Below, in pieces: positions 11,476 to 22,463 of a DNA stretch of 64,000 nucleotides. Both the position numbers and the translations under genes were made by a program. Positions within the stretch are counted from its first letter, which is position 1. Each line of letters begins with the position of its first letter. The notes beneath the pieces are model-generated. The model made no database searches. It had not been told where the DNA came from and worked only from the letters and a program-made list of their open reading frames with translations. The DNA comes from Anthostomella pinea (lineage: Eukaryota > Ascomycota > Sordariomycetes > Xylariales > Xylariaceae), in NCBI GenBank assembly GCA_963556695.1, contig CAUWAG010000006.1, positions 1,488,001 through 1,552,000 of the forward strand. The letters run 5' to 3'.

Positions 11476-12589
11476 AGATTACCGGTGAGATGAGGTTGGA
11501 TGGCCACTTGAGACCCCTTGCGCACCTCTGGGTCTGACGATGATTGCGACGACGTCGTGACGGATCCTTCAACGAAGACCATGTCGAGTTCACCATTCGT
11601 CTCTGATTTTATTCTTCTCGTCACGGCTGCCAGGCGGCATCGCCCTGATGACTAGGTGGACTCGGCAGAATTGGCGAGCTCAAACACCCGCGACCCCAGC
11701 TCCCAGTGGTAGTAGGCCTGGAGGTGAACGGACTGTCATCGATGCATGGCAACCTCTCTAGTGGACTAGCAACGCCACCGCAGGGTGACGATGGTTACCA
11801 GTTCCCCCTGACAGTGGAATCTCTAGCAACCAAACCGCGTGTTGCTGTGTCAGGCGTCCAGCTCGCCAATTCTGCCGAGTCCACCTAGTCATCAGGGCGT
11901 CATCTTTGCACCCAATGACGAGACAGTGGAGACCCTGCAAAAAGTGCTGGACTGCCACAAGATACCTTGCAAATCACTTCTTGGCTCCAAGGGCGTTGCA
12001 TCCACAAGGATTATCGACTTCAAGACAACGATGAACCCGATGATCGGAGCAAAGTGCTTCACCTCAACATGGGAAGTGAGTCCGCAGCTGGCGCGTAGGT
12101 CGTATCTGTTCCTTTCTTCTGGATATATGCACTAACATCTGGCAGTAACAATTAGACCATGCCGTGTCCACGCCGTGCAAAGCGAAGGATGACCTGGGGA
12201 GTCATGGGTGATCTTCCCTCTCTGACCGGCGAGCGAGGTTGAGCAATCGGTCGCACTCGCTGGTAACAACACCTGCAGCAGGCCTATCGTCGAGTGAGGA
12301 GAGCGGACTCATGCACTGTGGTTACGCACAACACGGTACGACGACGATGGAAAGCCACACACATCAGGTAGGCGCTGAATGGGACAGCGAGTCAGGAATC
12401 GGCGTTCCGAAGCTGGTCGATTTATTCCAGCTCGTCGACTTTCTGGACATCGACCCGGCTCAAGACCATCATCGTCAATCAGATCGATGGTGTTCTCCTG
12501 AAGGCGGGCCGAGACGTCCAGGCCAACAACAACGACAGCGCGACGTTCCCTGCGGATGTCCATTGGCAGGGAGCGAGGCAGCCGACGGT

Positions 12590-12790
12590 TCCCTTGGCGG
12601 TACCGAGTTCACCACGGTGCTGTGGCTTCGTTCAGTTCGTCCCCCGACACGGGGCCGAAATGGCGATCAATCAAATGCAGGGCTATCCGATTGGAAACTC
12701 CCGCGTTCGCTTGTCATGGGGGAGATCGCAGAACAACGCTGGGGTAGGTACTCCTTACCGTCCTGCTCCTCCGCCTCTCCATTATTTCCC
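12590..12790 (+). pseudogene. RRM3 fragment of a Nam8/Csx1-like RNA-binding protein
   Basis: The frame beginning near 12594 reads CGFVQFVPRHGAEMAINQMQ, then GYPIGNSRVRLSWGRSQNN and a Pro-rich linker (GVGTPYRPAPPPLHYFPP). This is the end of the third RRM and start of the tail in Nam8/Csx1/TIA-type proteins: the RNP1 octamer (CGFVQFV), the helix with AEMAI..MQG and the final strand SRVRLSWG are all visible. The RRM3 start (RNP2) and RRM1/RRM2 are absent from the preceding sequence. Unrelated peptide follows after about 12800. A second copy of this fragment lies on the minus strand at 24.65-24.78 kb. Confidence 0.7.
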
Positions 12791-13100
12791 TCCCGGCCCG
12801 AGCTTGTCGACCACCTCGACACCATCGTCTCCGCCCTGCTTAGGTGCCGAGGTGCCAGGTTCGTGTGCTTGTGGGCTGCTTACCCCTGGTCAGATGTTGA
12901 TCGAGGAGGCTCTGTTCGACATGCCTTGTACCATTAACCGCACCGGATATTTCAACATCAACGGTCTCATGCGGCTCGCTCTACGTGACAGAAAGCTCTA
13001 CGTGACAGAAAAGAGGTGACATTGAATGACCTTGTCCGCTACGTGAGCAGCCGCGGCGAAGGCCTTCCGGAAGGAGATCTGTCACCGGAAGAGCTCAAGC

Positions 13101-13660
13101 ATGTCCATTCGCGGACGACGGCAGCGGGCCGCGATGCCAGACCCCGGCGAGCTCAAAGGCCCGGAGACAGTTGAGACTTCCCTCGCGGAGAAACGGCTCA
13201 ATGCCAACTACGAGACGAACGTTGAGGAGTTACGAGGCCTCATTGAGTATCCAGGCCTGAGTGTAGAGGCCTGGAAGGGGTTATGCTCGGACCTCCAGAC
13301 AACAACTATCGGGGGAATCTTCGCCTGGCTATTTCTCGCGGTTTTTCGACAAGGTCACCACCAGATGGGCGGTATTTCTAGCGATACCGTTTGCGGCGCC
13401 TCATCCATCGTGCTCTCTAGCAAGTATCATAACCTCGATAGAGACCTGGGCGACATTATCTTCTATTCTGGCTCAAACAGCCATACCGACGAAGACCCGA
13501 ACAAGCCCAATCCGTCGACCTCCGGCACAAAGTCTCTCAAGGCTTCTATAGCATCCCAGAATCCCGTCCGGGTATTGTGCTCAGGAGGTTCGACCAAGTT
13601 CTTCCCACCCTGTGGAATCCGATACGATGGTCTGTATCACGTAGTACCACGGACAGCATC
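13101..13660 (+). pseudogene. SRA-YDG domain fragment
   Basis: The frame shows GGISSDTVCGASSIVLSSKY, HNLDRDLGDIIFYSGSNSH, PVRVLCSGG and CGIRYDGLYHVV in order. This is the SAD/SRA-YDG fold signature: glycine-rich turn, Ala-x-Ser-Ile-Val-x-Ser strand, Asp-x-Gly-Asp with Tyr-Ser-Gly, Pro-Val-Arg-Val and the Tyr-Asp-Gly-Leu-Tyr motif. SRA domains recognise modified or hemimethylated cytosine in UHRF1 and act in modification-dependent endonucleases; the role of fungal versions is poorly known. Homology stops just after YDGLYHVV, and the following residues are Ser/Pro-rich, consistent with truncation or frameshift. The upstream ~70 residues are unrecognised. The domain may be the remnant of a larger gene. 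Confidence 0.65.
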
Positions 13661-14211
13661 ACCGTCACACTCGCCGACATCCTCACCACCTCCTACACTG
13701 CCGAGAACGCGGCAGCAGCGAACCACTCTGCCAATGTCTGCGACGAAATGAATACCTCTTTATTCTTCGCTGGTCTGCCACCGTATTGCACAGTAGCAAT
13801 GCTACTAGACATTACCTCGATCGATCAACACGAGCCTGTGACAATACGTCAACACTGATCCCCGATCGTCAACGCCAGTACGTCCTTTACGTTCCTAGAA
13901 TGACAAACAGCATTGCTAATACAAAATAGTACCTACACGCAAATCACTCGCCGCTTCCATAGGAAGACTGAATGCAACCCACCACGACAGCGTGCGAGAA
14001 TTTACGAGGTTGAAATTGTCATGTTATTTCGTTGAACAAATCGCATAGTTCGGGGCGCGGCGAAGATATACGCGGCGGTTGTGGATGCCCCGAGCGGTTG
14101 CACTCATCCCCGACGGCGGCGTCGTCGATGGCTGTGCCAAGCTCCGATATGGAGAGAGAGATAACGGAGTGCTCTCGTGGCGGATACGAGATGATTGCGA
14201 AGAACCGCAAA

Positions 14212-14632
14212 GATGGATGATGATTCGATCTTGATCTCATTCGGCGTGGCGTTTTTCTTCGCCGTCGTCGCAGTGATTGGAGCAGTCGGCGGCTCCGCTT
14301 ACCTCATCCGCGTCGGCATCAAACGCTGCCAGCAGCGCCGACGTGAGCGACAGGCTGTCGCCAACGAACTCGGCAGTCGGAGACATGTTGGCGAGCGATG
14401 GACTTCTCGACCCGCCTCTACGCCCACCACCAACTCCCCTCGCTCCCGCCTCTCTTTCCAACAACCCTTCAGAGACAAAGCTCACTCCACGGAGCTCGAG
14501 CACTGTGTTAGATGCACGGTGCAAATGATTCAGCACGATCTGACAACTGGAGGACAATTCAACTGGCAGAACGACGAATTTGAAATCGTCGATGGAAGTG
14601 TGGGCAAACGAGCTGCGAGGCTCGCCGCCTGA
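14212..14632 (+). pseudogene. small membrane-protein family, copy 1
   Basis: An ATG at 14212 gives MDDDSILISFGVAFFFAVVA with a continuous hydrophobic helix of about 22 residues. A basic segment (KRCQQRRRERQAVANE) follows, a typical single-pass layout with a positive cytosolic tail. About 80 bp from the helix end into the basic part recur almost exactly at 16244-16330. The residues after about 14390 differ from that copy and are Ser/Thr/Pro-rich. The product is unknown. The frame is open to TGA at 14630-14632, so this copy could still be expressed. Confidence 0.4.
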
Positions 14633-14724
14633 GCAGGGCGGCATAAAGGTCCACCAAACACCACCGACAAGAGATGGGTCCGGCATGACCTTAAAAGGCA
14701 TTCAAAGTGGTGGTCTATCGGAAG

Positions 14725-14943
14725 ATGGATTAGGCCTTGTTCGGCGTGGCGTTCTTCTTCGCAGTCGTCGCAGTAGTTGGCGCCGTCATCGGCGCGTTTA
14801 CCTCATGGATGTCGGCATCAGACGCTGTGGCCAACGCCGACGTGAGCGACAAGCTGTCAAGCAACGGTAGACTTCAATCGACTAGAGTATGTTGTCGGCG
14901 CCAAGCTTGCAGCTGCAGAGGATCATTCATCTCTGGTCAATGA
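14725..14943 (+). pseudogene. small membrane-protein family, copy 2
   Basis: Repeats the helix (FGVAFFFAVVAVVGAVIGAF) of copy 1 with about 80% identity at the DNA level. A TAG (14730-14732) stands a few codons before the helix where copy 1 has sense codons. Downstream the frame departs from copy 1. It sits about 500 bp after copy 1 in the same orientation, suggesting a local duplication followed by decay. Confidence 0.4.
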
Positions 14944-15539
14944 GAGAAGACCAGCCAAAAAGCTGGCCATTCTTGATCATCCTACCCAACTCGACTTGTC
15001 GCAACTGTCGGCGGGAACTGAAGCAGTGGGTGCCTGAACTCCGAGCCGTCACATACCATGGTGGCAAAGCCGCGTAGGATCTGTCTTACAGACACGAGTT
15101 TTTCTGACGGTTCAAGATCCGGCATGGAAGCCCACGTCGTCATGTCCTACGAGTTGTACATTTGTACATACTGTACCTTCGCCTCTCGTTACTGCGTCAC
15201 TACCGGTGCTTCAGCCTAGACCATGTTCATCGCCAAGCTATGGCCGATGTGCGCGTCGGTGACTAGCCGGGAGAGAGGACATGGAAAGGTAAAGGTATCC
15301 GCCGAGCAGGGAGACCTTTGCTCCTTTTCCCCCTGGCTACTACGAAAGTGTAGTCCTCGAATGGGAAGAACAGCAATTGGAACAAGTGTCCAAGGAGCGG
15401 GGGAAAGCACATCCAACTCTCGCCTCTAACAGTGCGTTGACGGTTCATGTGGCCTGTCGACCGATTACCATGGCGTCACCAAGGAAAGGATCTTGGCCCC
15501 TCGAAACCTACAAGGGTCTCGTTGATCGCCGAGACGACC

Positions 15540-15803
15540 GTAGCCCCGAGTACTCCCATCTTCATCGGCGACCTTGGACCGGAAGTTAATGAATATATCC
15601 TTGTCTTCCTCTTCCAGGGCAACTTCCCGTCCTGCAAGTCTGCCAAGATCGCGACCGACCAGCAGACCGGGCGATCGCGCGGATATGCCCTGAACGTCGC
15701 TTTCTTCGCCAGCCTGGGCCCCTTCAATAAGGAGCAGCAGCAGGTCATCATCGAGGAAATGAGAGCCCAAGGAATCGGCACTACCTGGGAGGCCTTTCGG
15801 TAA
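15540..15803 (+). pseudogene. RRM2 fragment of a Nam8/Csx1-like RNA-binding protein
   Basis: One frame reads TPIFIGDLGPEVNEYILVFL, FQGNFPSCKSAKIATDQQTG and RSRGY. These are the RNP2 strand (IFIGDL), the first helix and loop (EVNEY..LFQ..FPSCKSAKI) and the start of RNP1 (SRGYA) of the second RRM in Nam8/Csx1-type proteins. RNP1 is already degraded (YALNVAFF instead of a YGFVRF-type motif). The remaining residues to 15803 have no RRM character. The separate RRM3 piece lies 2.8 kb upstream, which is out of order for one gene. Confidence 0.65.
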
Positions 15804-15819
15804 GCCACTTGGTGGAAGG

Positions 15820-15968
15820 TGGTGTATTCAGTGCTGATCTTGTTGTTCTGAAGTTGTTGTTGCAGCGGGCACTGGCGGGCTTGGAGCCCTAAAATGTCCC
15901 AATGGCCCGTGCTGTTCAGTGCACCGCCACCTCACTGACGCCACGGTGGCTTGCCATTCAACACGAGA
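15820..15968 (+). repeat. dispersed repeat family R1, copy B
   Basis: Contains gtgtattcagtgctgatctt, a gttgttctgaagttgttgtt block shared with 16.55 kb, and the conserved core with gccacggtggc followed by cattcaacacgag. It diverges more than copies A and E. Confidence 0.6.
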
Positions 15969-16239
15969 TGTTGCCGACAAAGTCGGCCATGAGCTGCAGA
16001 CGGGGATATTGGGCGCATCGTCCTAAACTGTCTGGCGACCTAAGACAGAAGGCCGGTTGTCCTCCTGGTACACGTGCTCGTCTCGACAGATCAGATAGCC
16101 GAGATGGAAGCTAAGGTATTTGTGGTTTGGGACCGGAGCGTCCTAGCTTCAAGATGGTGGGGGACCGGGACCCTCGCAAAGTAGAGCCGCTCAGCGATGT
16201 CTGCCACAACGACAAGCCGTATATGGAGTCAGGACGCCT

Positions 16240-16480
16240 GTTTGCGGCACCATCGGCTCCGCTTACCTCATCCGCGTCGGCATCAAACGCTGCCAGCAGC
16301 GCCGACGTGAGCGACAGGCTGTCGCCAATAGAGTTGCCCACGAGCTGCAGAGAATCGAGCGTGGCGTCCTGGCCCCACTGGCGGCCTAAGTTTCTCTGGC
16401 ACGCGGCGTTATCATGGAGACGATGCTTCGGCCCTCGACTTTCTCATACACTCATGGGCCAGGACCAGAGCCAGAACCCG
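16240..16480 (+). repeat. duplicated 3' half of membrane-protein family plus downstream block
   Basis: Positions 16244-16330 match 14290-14370 almost base for base. From 16335 on, the sequence (gagctgcagagaatc..., gcggcctaag..., ctcgactttctca) matches 17720-17850. The end (actcatgggccagg) matches 18013-18045. The three segments are joined differently at each locus, so this is a recombined mosaic rather than a simple tandem copy. The conceptual peptide (KRCQQRRRERQAVANRVAHE...LAPLAA) ends at a TAA. Confidence 0.6.
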
Positions 16481-16488
16481 GCTGCCGT

Positions 16489-16591
16489 CTGTCAAACAGT
16501 GCTTAGATGGTTCAACGGGTTGATAATCGTGTATTCGGTGCTAATTGTGTTGTTCTGAAGTTGTTGTTGTGGCCTTGGTGCCCAACATGCC
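16489..16591 (+). repeat. dispersed repeat family R1, partial copy C
   Basis: Starts ctgtcaaacagtgctta, then ggttcaacgggttga and cgtgtattcggtgctaat, matching the first half of copies A and E. The gttgttctgaagttgttgtt block follows. The conserved core is missing. Confidence 0.6.
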
Positions 16592-16606
16592 TTGATGGTC
16601 TCTGTG

Positions 16607-17420
16607 TTCTGGGGTCTCCAGATCATCATGCAGCTTACCGATGATTGGCTCCCATCCCGCCGCATGGCCGAATCTGGCACTGGCGTTTCAGCCGGCACAG
16701 CTACTACACGTCAGGGCACCATGGCGAATGTCAAGAAACATGTAAATGGGAATCTGGACGTTTCCGAAGCCAGCAATGTGAACTGGATTGAAGTAGCTTC
16801 GATACGCAAGGTTACGTGGAAAGGAGGAGGTCCGCGGTCATGCATCCTGCCGAGGATTGGCCTCCTTCCCACCGCTTTCCCAGATCCGGTACTAGCGGGA
16901 CGCTAGACGATCCGCCCCAGCCGCCACGGGCGCGATACCCGCGCCCAGCCCAGGCGCTAGCGCTCCAAATAAACGCCCCAGAGGCAATGCACGCGCCCAA
17001 GCCTTCTGGTCCACTAGACGCTATCCTGACGGCTATCTGGCATTACCCAACCTTCCAAAGCAGTAAGCCTCACTTCGGGCTTACTTTCGACCAGTCAAAT
17101 CCTTGCGTAGAAATGGAAAGCCCAGGCGCTCGCGCCATAGATCACTCACGGTCAAGCGCCTGCGCTAGCACGAGAGCCGGCCGGATTTGGCAGCGTCCCT
17201 GGCGGCCCGATACGCCTGCGGGCAAGTCACCTCAGTTCAAGTCGTGACTTTTACTTCTCCAGTGCTCCCATGTGTACTGGTCTTGGTCCACGGGTTGCAG
17301 CACCCTCTTTCTCTCCCTTTGCGATCACATCACCAACTTGCACCATTCCGCGTTCTGGGGTCTCAATCATGCAGCCTGGCGATGATTGGCTGCCGTCCTC
17401 CCGCTGCCCAGATCTTCAAG
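16607..17420 (+). repeat. three copies of a ~70-bp coding-like block
   Basis: 16607-16680, 16835-16905 and 17351-17420 share the pattern catgcag...gatgattggct...tcc...cgc. In the same frame they read IIMQLTDDWLPSRRMAESGT, VMHPAEDWPPSHRFPRSGT and IMQPGDDWLPSSRCPD. The conserved peptide core is MQP-x-DDWLPS-x-R. The family is unknown to me. Conservation at protein level in three dispersed copies suggests remnants of a once-coding exon. Confidence 0.55.
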
Positions 17421-17628
17421 TGTTGGACAGCCGTCGCAGACGCGATGCCCGAGCGAGCTGCCCTATTCTTCAGTGCCTGCGTCGAATGGCAGGGGCACGG
17501 GAACAGGGTCTTGAGCAGCTGTACTCCCAGGTTCGAGCGTGCGGGAGCCTGTTTATGTGGTGAGCCCCAGCGAGGTGGAAAGTCGTGCGTGGCACGGGTA
17601 GTCGATGGTCCGAGCGTCGGAGATTGGA

Positions 17629-17850
17629 CCCTGTTCAGTGCACTGCCACCTCCCTGACGCCCACGGTGGCTTGCGTGTCATTTATCATTTCCAGCGCCGA
17701 TGATAGCACCGTGAGCGACGAGCTGTAGAATATTGAGCTGCAGAATCTTGAGCTGATCTTCGTGGGTGGCCTGGCGGCCTAAGAGATTCTTGAATACGGC
17801 GTCATCATGGTGACCATGCTTTGGTCCTCGACTTTCTCACACCGTTTCGG
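17629..17850 (+). repeat. R1 core copy D joined to duplicated 16.34-16.45 kb block
   Basis: 17629-17683 carries the R1 core (ccacctccctgacgcccacg...). It is followed by agcgccgatgatagcaccgt and a block matching 16335-16450 (gagctgtagaatattgag..., gcggcctaag, gtcctcgactttctcacac). Relative to 16335-16450 there is a small tandem duplication of the gagctg unit and a TAG. Confidence 0.6.
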
Positions 17851-18001
17851 CCGAATGGCACGTCGCTGGCAACCTTGAAGTCGGCGATGATCGAGAGGTT
17901 GTCGAGATTTTCGTTCAAGCTCGCCAGACCTACAACCAGTCTGGAACGGACGCCGATGAAGGCGACGACAAAGATACGGGGGTAAGCCGGGGTCTGGGTT
18001 C

Positions 18002-18301
18002 GTGGCTTCACTCATGGGTCAGGGCCAGAGCCCGGATGCCATCCTTGAGTACCACCTGAAGCATGCCGAAAAGCCTGACTGGAGTTGGGTCGACGAAAAC
18101 TGTAAGCGTATTCAAGCAATCTCCTTGCAAAACAATCGGCCTACTCAGAATCCGATCAGAGGTCCTCCGGTGCTGATTCGCTGGAAGCTCCGTCTTGTCG
18201 AATGCATGGGAAATTGGAAGTTGCGACGGTTGCGCTCGCTGACCGTGACCCTGCGAGTGCGGTGGCTCGCAGCCCGCGGGGGTTGTATTACTTGCTGGTG
18301 A
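18002..18301 (+). pseudogene. fragment resembling small Myb-like/coiled nuclear proteins
   Basis: The frame starts ASLMGQGQSPDAILEYHLKH followed by AEKPDWSWVDEN, then a plausible donor (gtaagc at about 18101). The Lys-Pro-Asp-Trp pattern is reminiscent of the Myb-like family at 7.6 kb, but the match is weak. The first 35 bp duplicate 16450-16485. The remainder has Arg/Leu-rich composition and no recognisable domain. Confidence 0.25.
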
Positions 18302-18530
18302 ATCCTGTCGCGATCCTCCTAAGCCAGCTCGAACTCGAAGGAGAGGAGCGTGATCTGTGTGTGGGGTTTCTCGACGATGCAACTATGAGCGTCTCATGAG
18401 CGTATGGGACACAGGACAGATGAGAACACGTGGACTCGTAGCTCGGGTTTCTCGCTCGGCACTGAAGCCGGCGCGGTCCTCGGTTTATTTATGATTACAG
18501 CTCCCTATCTCTCTCCGACCCACCACTTCA

Positions 18531-18935
18531 GTGCAAGTCCAGTACAAGCTCAGAGATCAACTTCGGGCATGTCAGGGTCTCCGTTCTTTCGTCTTGGGAC
18601 CTGAAAGGCAAAGAGATCGAGAAAACGAGCCTCACGCACTGGGACGTTCGATCCGATCCGCGGCAGGGAAGGCTGCATCTAAATATGCAACCGCCATCAG
18701 TGAAGACGACGATGAAGCTCCACTGAGGGGACAGACCCAAGGGTTCAACCAGGCCCTGTCACCCGGATCTGTGGCTCGCTCCCTCCGTAGTCGGCCAAGC
18801 GTATCGTTCGCTGGTGTAATTCCGGATGCTTGCTCGGATCAAGAACTAGAGCCCGAAGTTGACTTCGACTCCTCTGATGTATACAATCCGGCCCAGACTG
18901 AGGCTAGAGAAGATACCGAGATGGAGATGGGTTGA
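18531..18935 (+). pseudogene. acidic-tail gene fragment duplicated at 23.1-23.7 kb
   Basis: The 134-residue frame ends in an acidic stretch (DQELEPEVDFDSSDVYNPAQ) and contains an earlier SEDDDEAP segment. Both blocks recur, in the same order and strand, at about 23151-23200 and 23618-23712. That makes 18.69-18.90 and 23.15-23.71 diverged copies of the same sequence. The intervening parts differ in length. No domain is recognised; such acidic regions are common in fungal nuclear proteins. Confidence 0.4.
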
Positions 18936-18939
18936 CATG

Positions 18940-21900
18940 AGGATGGCGACAAGAGCCTGCACCTCGAGAGAGTGGAAGGATTCAATGCATCTCATCTACC
19001 CGAGCCACCGCGCATTGGCGAGGATCAGCTCACGCCAGCCTCCACGCCCGGAGAGGCAGCTGTCGACGGGAAGGGGTTGGGGGTGGTGGTGACGACAACG
19101 ACGACGAATGACTGCTAATCAAAGGTTGTCCAAAGAACTCCGAGCCCTCCCGGCTGCCAAGCGAACCTCGCTAAGTAAGCCGTTCGATGCAACAGAAACA
19201 ACGTCGTTCGCGAGACTGAGGTCCCCGTCTCGGCTTGTAGGCCCGACTCGAACGGTGCTGCAGGATCAACGAGCGATCACTTCAGTACCCCTGTTAACCG
19301 CGAAGATGCGAAGCCTCGGTCATTGCCCCAGCCCGAGGGTCTCTTTTCGGGGTATACCAACACCAGCCAGACCTCTGGACTCCGGGACGTGATCTCGTAT
19401 AAAGGCACATCGTGGTATGTACGCGTCCAAGCCACGCTCGAGATAGAGTTCGCGCACTTCACGGTGCCGCAGCACCTTCCGCCCCTGAGCCAGCACCACG
19501 TCCAGTATAATAAAATAGGCTATAACTTCCTCGGAAACTTCTTACTAGACTACGCCCTGTAAACCTTTACCGACGGTGAATGTTCGACGCCTTGGCGCAC
19601 GAGCTGGTCCTGCGCTACAACGTGGCTATGATCTGGTTACATGAAGCATGACATCCTGGGGCACCGGCTCGAGAGCCTGTTTTTCGACATCGAGGCGTCG
19701 TTCGCGGCGAACCTGAGCCTGATCTTCCACCCCAGGGCCCATTCTTCGAGGAGTATGTTCGGGACTTCATCCCAATGCCGGAGAGCCGGACTACAACGAG
19801 GTCACTATATGGCATACGTCCCGATGGACCCTCTGCAGGCGCTGGCTTACCAGGGCTACGTGCAAGGCGGCGCACCCCAATACATGCCTCAGTCCGGTAT
19901 GCCGCAGCACACCTCACACCAATCGCGAGCGTCACCGTTTCTGGTGACATCGCCTTGCGCTCGCCACAACGCCCTCGTAAACGCCACTTAGGTGCGGCCT
20001 TAACAGTCTGTGGTTGCTGATAAGTCGCGATTCACCGAGCTGGAGCACCGAGCTGGAGCACTGCCTACGACCTTTCCCTGGATTATTGGTGTTCGCTCGC
20101 AGACAGCGTTGCTGAGAAGTTGGGACGCAGGCTGCATCGGGAAGATCTGGAACGGTCCTTTGCCCAGTTCGTGGTGGCCGAGGCTGATGCAAGGCTGGTT
20201 CCCATCCGTGTTTTGTGGGCCATGTGGAGTTTCGATCCAGTTTCTCTGAATCTGAATGTTTCTCGTTCCGCAGACAAGATCTTGCACCTTCCACTTCTAC
20301 TGGAGGCCGGTGCATGTGGTGAGGGCCAGGATGCGGATGAGGGCGTTAATGTGCGCCCGATGAGATGGATCGTGCCTTCCTCTTCTGGTTGAAGCCCGAC
20401 GTGCGCACAGGCGGCGGCAACGAGCTCCACCCTGTCGAACAGTGCTGTTTGCACCATTGCCGCTCTCTTCAGCGAGTAGCGGTAGAACCAAGTTGGCAAA
20501 CCGTGACGCCCGGGATGAACCGACCTGGCAACCCGTGGTGCCCGGATACACAGGTGGAAGCAGCGGACGTGGGCGGGGCAACGAGGCATCGACACGGTAT
20601 TTCTCCCACTAACGGGGAAGAGAGGCTAGCCATCGACGGATCGTGACGATCGTGACTTCTATGTCATCTCGAGCGAAAGCTGGACTTGGTCTCGTATCTT
20701 CATCTCTCATGTATGACGAGATGTGGCACTCGGCGTTCGAGTTCGACGTCATCGCGTTCGCCACGCAGTGGGTTTCCAAGACGTTGTATAGCGTCCAGGC
20801 GGGGGTGAGCGACCGGTGCTTGGGTTGAGTATGATAGTGACGGGGGATGACGCGGGTTGTACGATACGGTAGACGGGGGGGAATATGGCCAAAACAGGTT
20901 CCAAATCATTCGCCTGGCTCAAGAACCAGCGCATCAGTAAATTACATGAGATCCTGCATGCACACTTCCTTTCCCAGCCTTCCCATTCTCTAGTATCGGT
21001 GCTACCTGCCACACCGTAAGAGCGCTACCTGGAGCTGAAGGACGTCAACTAGAGGAAGTGTTTTTTAAAGACTTACAAGGAGACTCGGTCATGGTTCCAC
21101 TTGCTTGTTAACTTCAACCCTGAGATTTTCCTCTGGATTTTGTTTTATGGGACCCGTCGCCACCTCGACACTTCCAGCACTCGCATGTACCAGTCGCGGA
21201 GCGAGTCTACACGGGTGCGTCCCCGTGACATGCCGACTTCGGTGCTGGTCGTGCCCCTCGCACTGAAGCTTGAGGCCCCTGGATGCCAAGACTCACGAGC
21301 ACCGTGAAGGCAGGCCTTGCTCTTCAAGCGAACCAGTCCCGGCGCATCAGTCCCATCTCTCCTTCTTTTCCGTGCTCGACTATACGAGTGGTCGACGGCC
21401 TAGGGTCGTGATCTTGGAGAACGTGATGAGTGCACCCTGCTTGGGCTCCTTTTCTATTACTTTTCTTTATGTCTTTTTTGGATTACTTTTTGGTGCTCTC
21501 CTATTGGAAATTACAAGCACCCTCTCACCATTCGAGCTCGTCGTGGCGATTCCGAGAGAGAGTTGAGACTCCGAGCTCGTGATACGAGCTCGTGTTCACC
21601 ACAGTCCCGGCCACCCAATTGACCGAGCAGGACGTCGCAAAATGCTACTCCGCCCACAACAAGGGCGCAATCCTCGTAACCAGGACTTTCCATCATCCAG
21701 AATGCCGAGAAGCATAGGAATGTCGCTTACTGTCCGTACGGAATCAAGGCGTACTGCAACAAAGACGCTGTTAAGTCGGTGGACCGGGAGCTCCCATATG
21801 CTGCTGCGAATACAATCAAAGTGCTGAGAAATCGCCACGATGACGGTGCTCACCTCTGGAGAGTAGTTACCTTCACGTTCAGAACCGACGCCTGCGCTTG

Positions 21901-22255
21901 AGTTTCGACCGAATCTTGTATACCCAGTTCTTGTCCTGCAGTGGACAACAATGTCAACATGGCTGTCCCCTCGATCCAAGCCTCGACCCAAGCCTTGATC
22001 GGCGAAATCCTCAAGCGCGGCCGATGGTAAGGGTATTGATTTCAATCTGCCACCAATTGACAGCATTGATGGTTCCTTCGCCGACATGGTCACAACGGCC
22101 ATCAAACTTGGACTCGACAAGGTTCGAGGAGTTCAGCATGCCGAACACGTACTCGAATGCTAGAGCGAAAACTTCAAGAGGTTGCGAAAGATAATGTTAG
22201 GGTTGGGTTGTCCTCGCATCGACAAGACTATCAGCTTCGGTTTTGGCAGGTTTTC
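18940..22255. other. long stretch without a supported gene
   Basis: Many short frames, none with a family match. Weakly coding patches include 19323-19560 (+) and 20083-20595 (-). Scattered donor-like and acceptor-like sites do not pair into a gene. A pair of short dispersed motifs at 20495-20546 is listed separately. Confidence 0.4.
20495..20546 (-). repeat. inverted pair of the 20-bp motif M2
   Basis: On the minus strand two units match CCCGGGCRTCACGGGTTGCC (20495-20514 and 20527-20546), 32 bp apart start to start. The other copies are on the + strand at 24.5-25.1 kb. Confidence 0.65.
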
Positions 22256-22261
22256 GAAAGC

Positions 22262-22463
22262 TTATCGACCAGCACCCGCAGCCACAGCCTCAAGCTACAC
22301 GCCTGCGCCCTGAACCTGGCCAGCTGGATCGAGGAGGAAGGTCGCTGCAAGGCCCTGATCCTGGTGCGCCATTTCGAACTAGGAGGCCGCCGAGGCAGTC
22401 CGGGCTGCCCTGGACGTTATTCCGCTTATCAATCTCCAGGGCGAGGTCGAAGAGGAACTGTAA
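22262..22463 (+). pseudogene. helical coding fragment, frameshifted
   Basis: One frame reads LHACALNLASWIEEEGRCKA, LILVRHFE. A second frame then continues EAAEAVRAALDVIPLINLQG, EVEEEL and ends at TAA (22461-22463). The two halves join well if one base is lost or gained near 22382. The Ala/Glu/Leu pattern indicates alpha-helix. I do not recognise the family. Confidence 0.35.
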
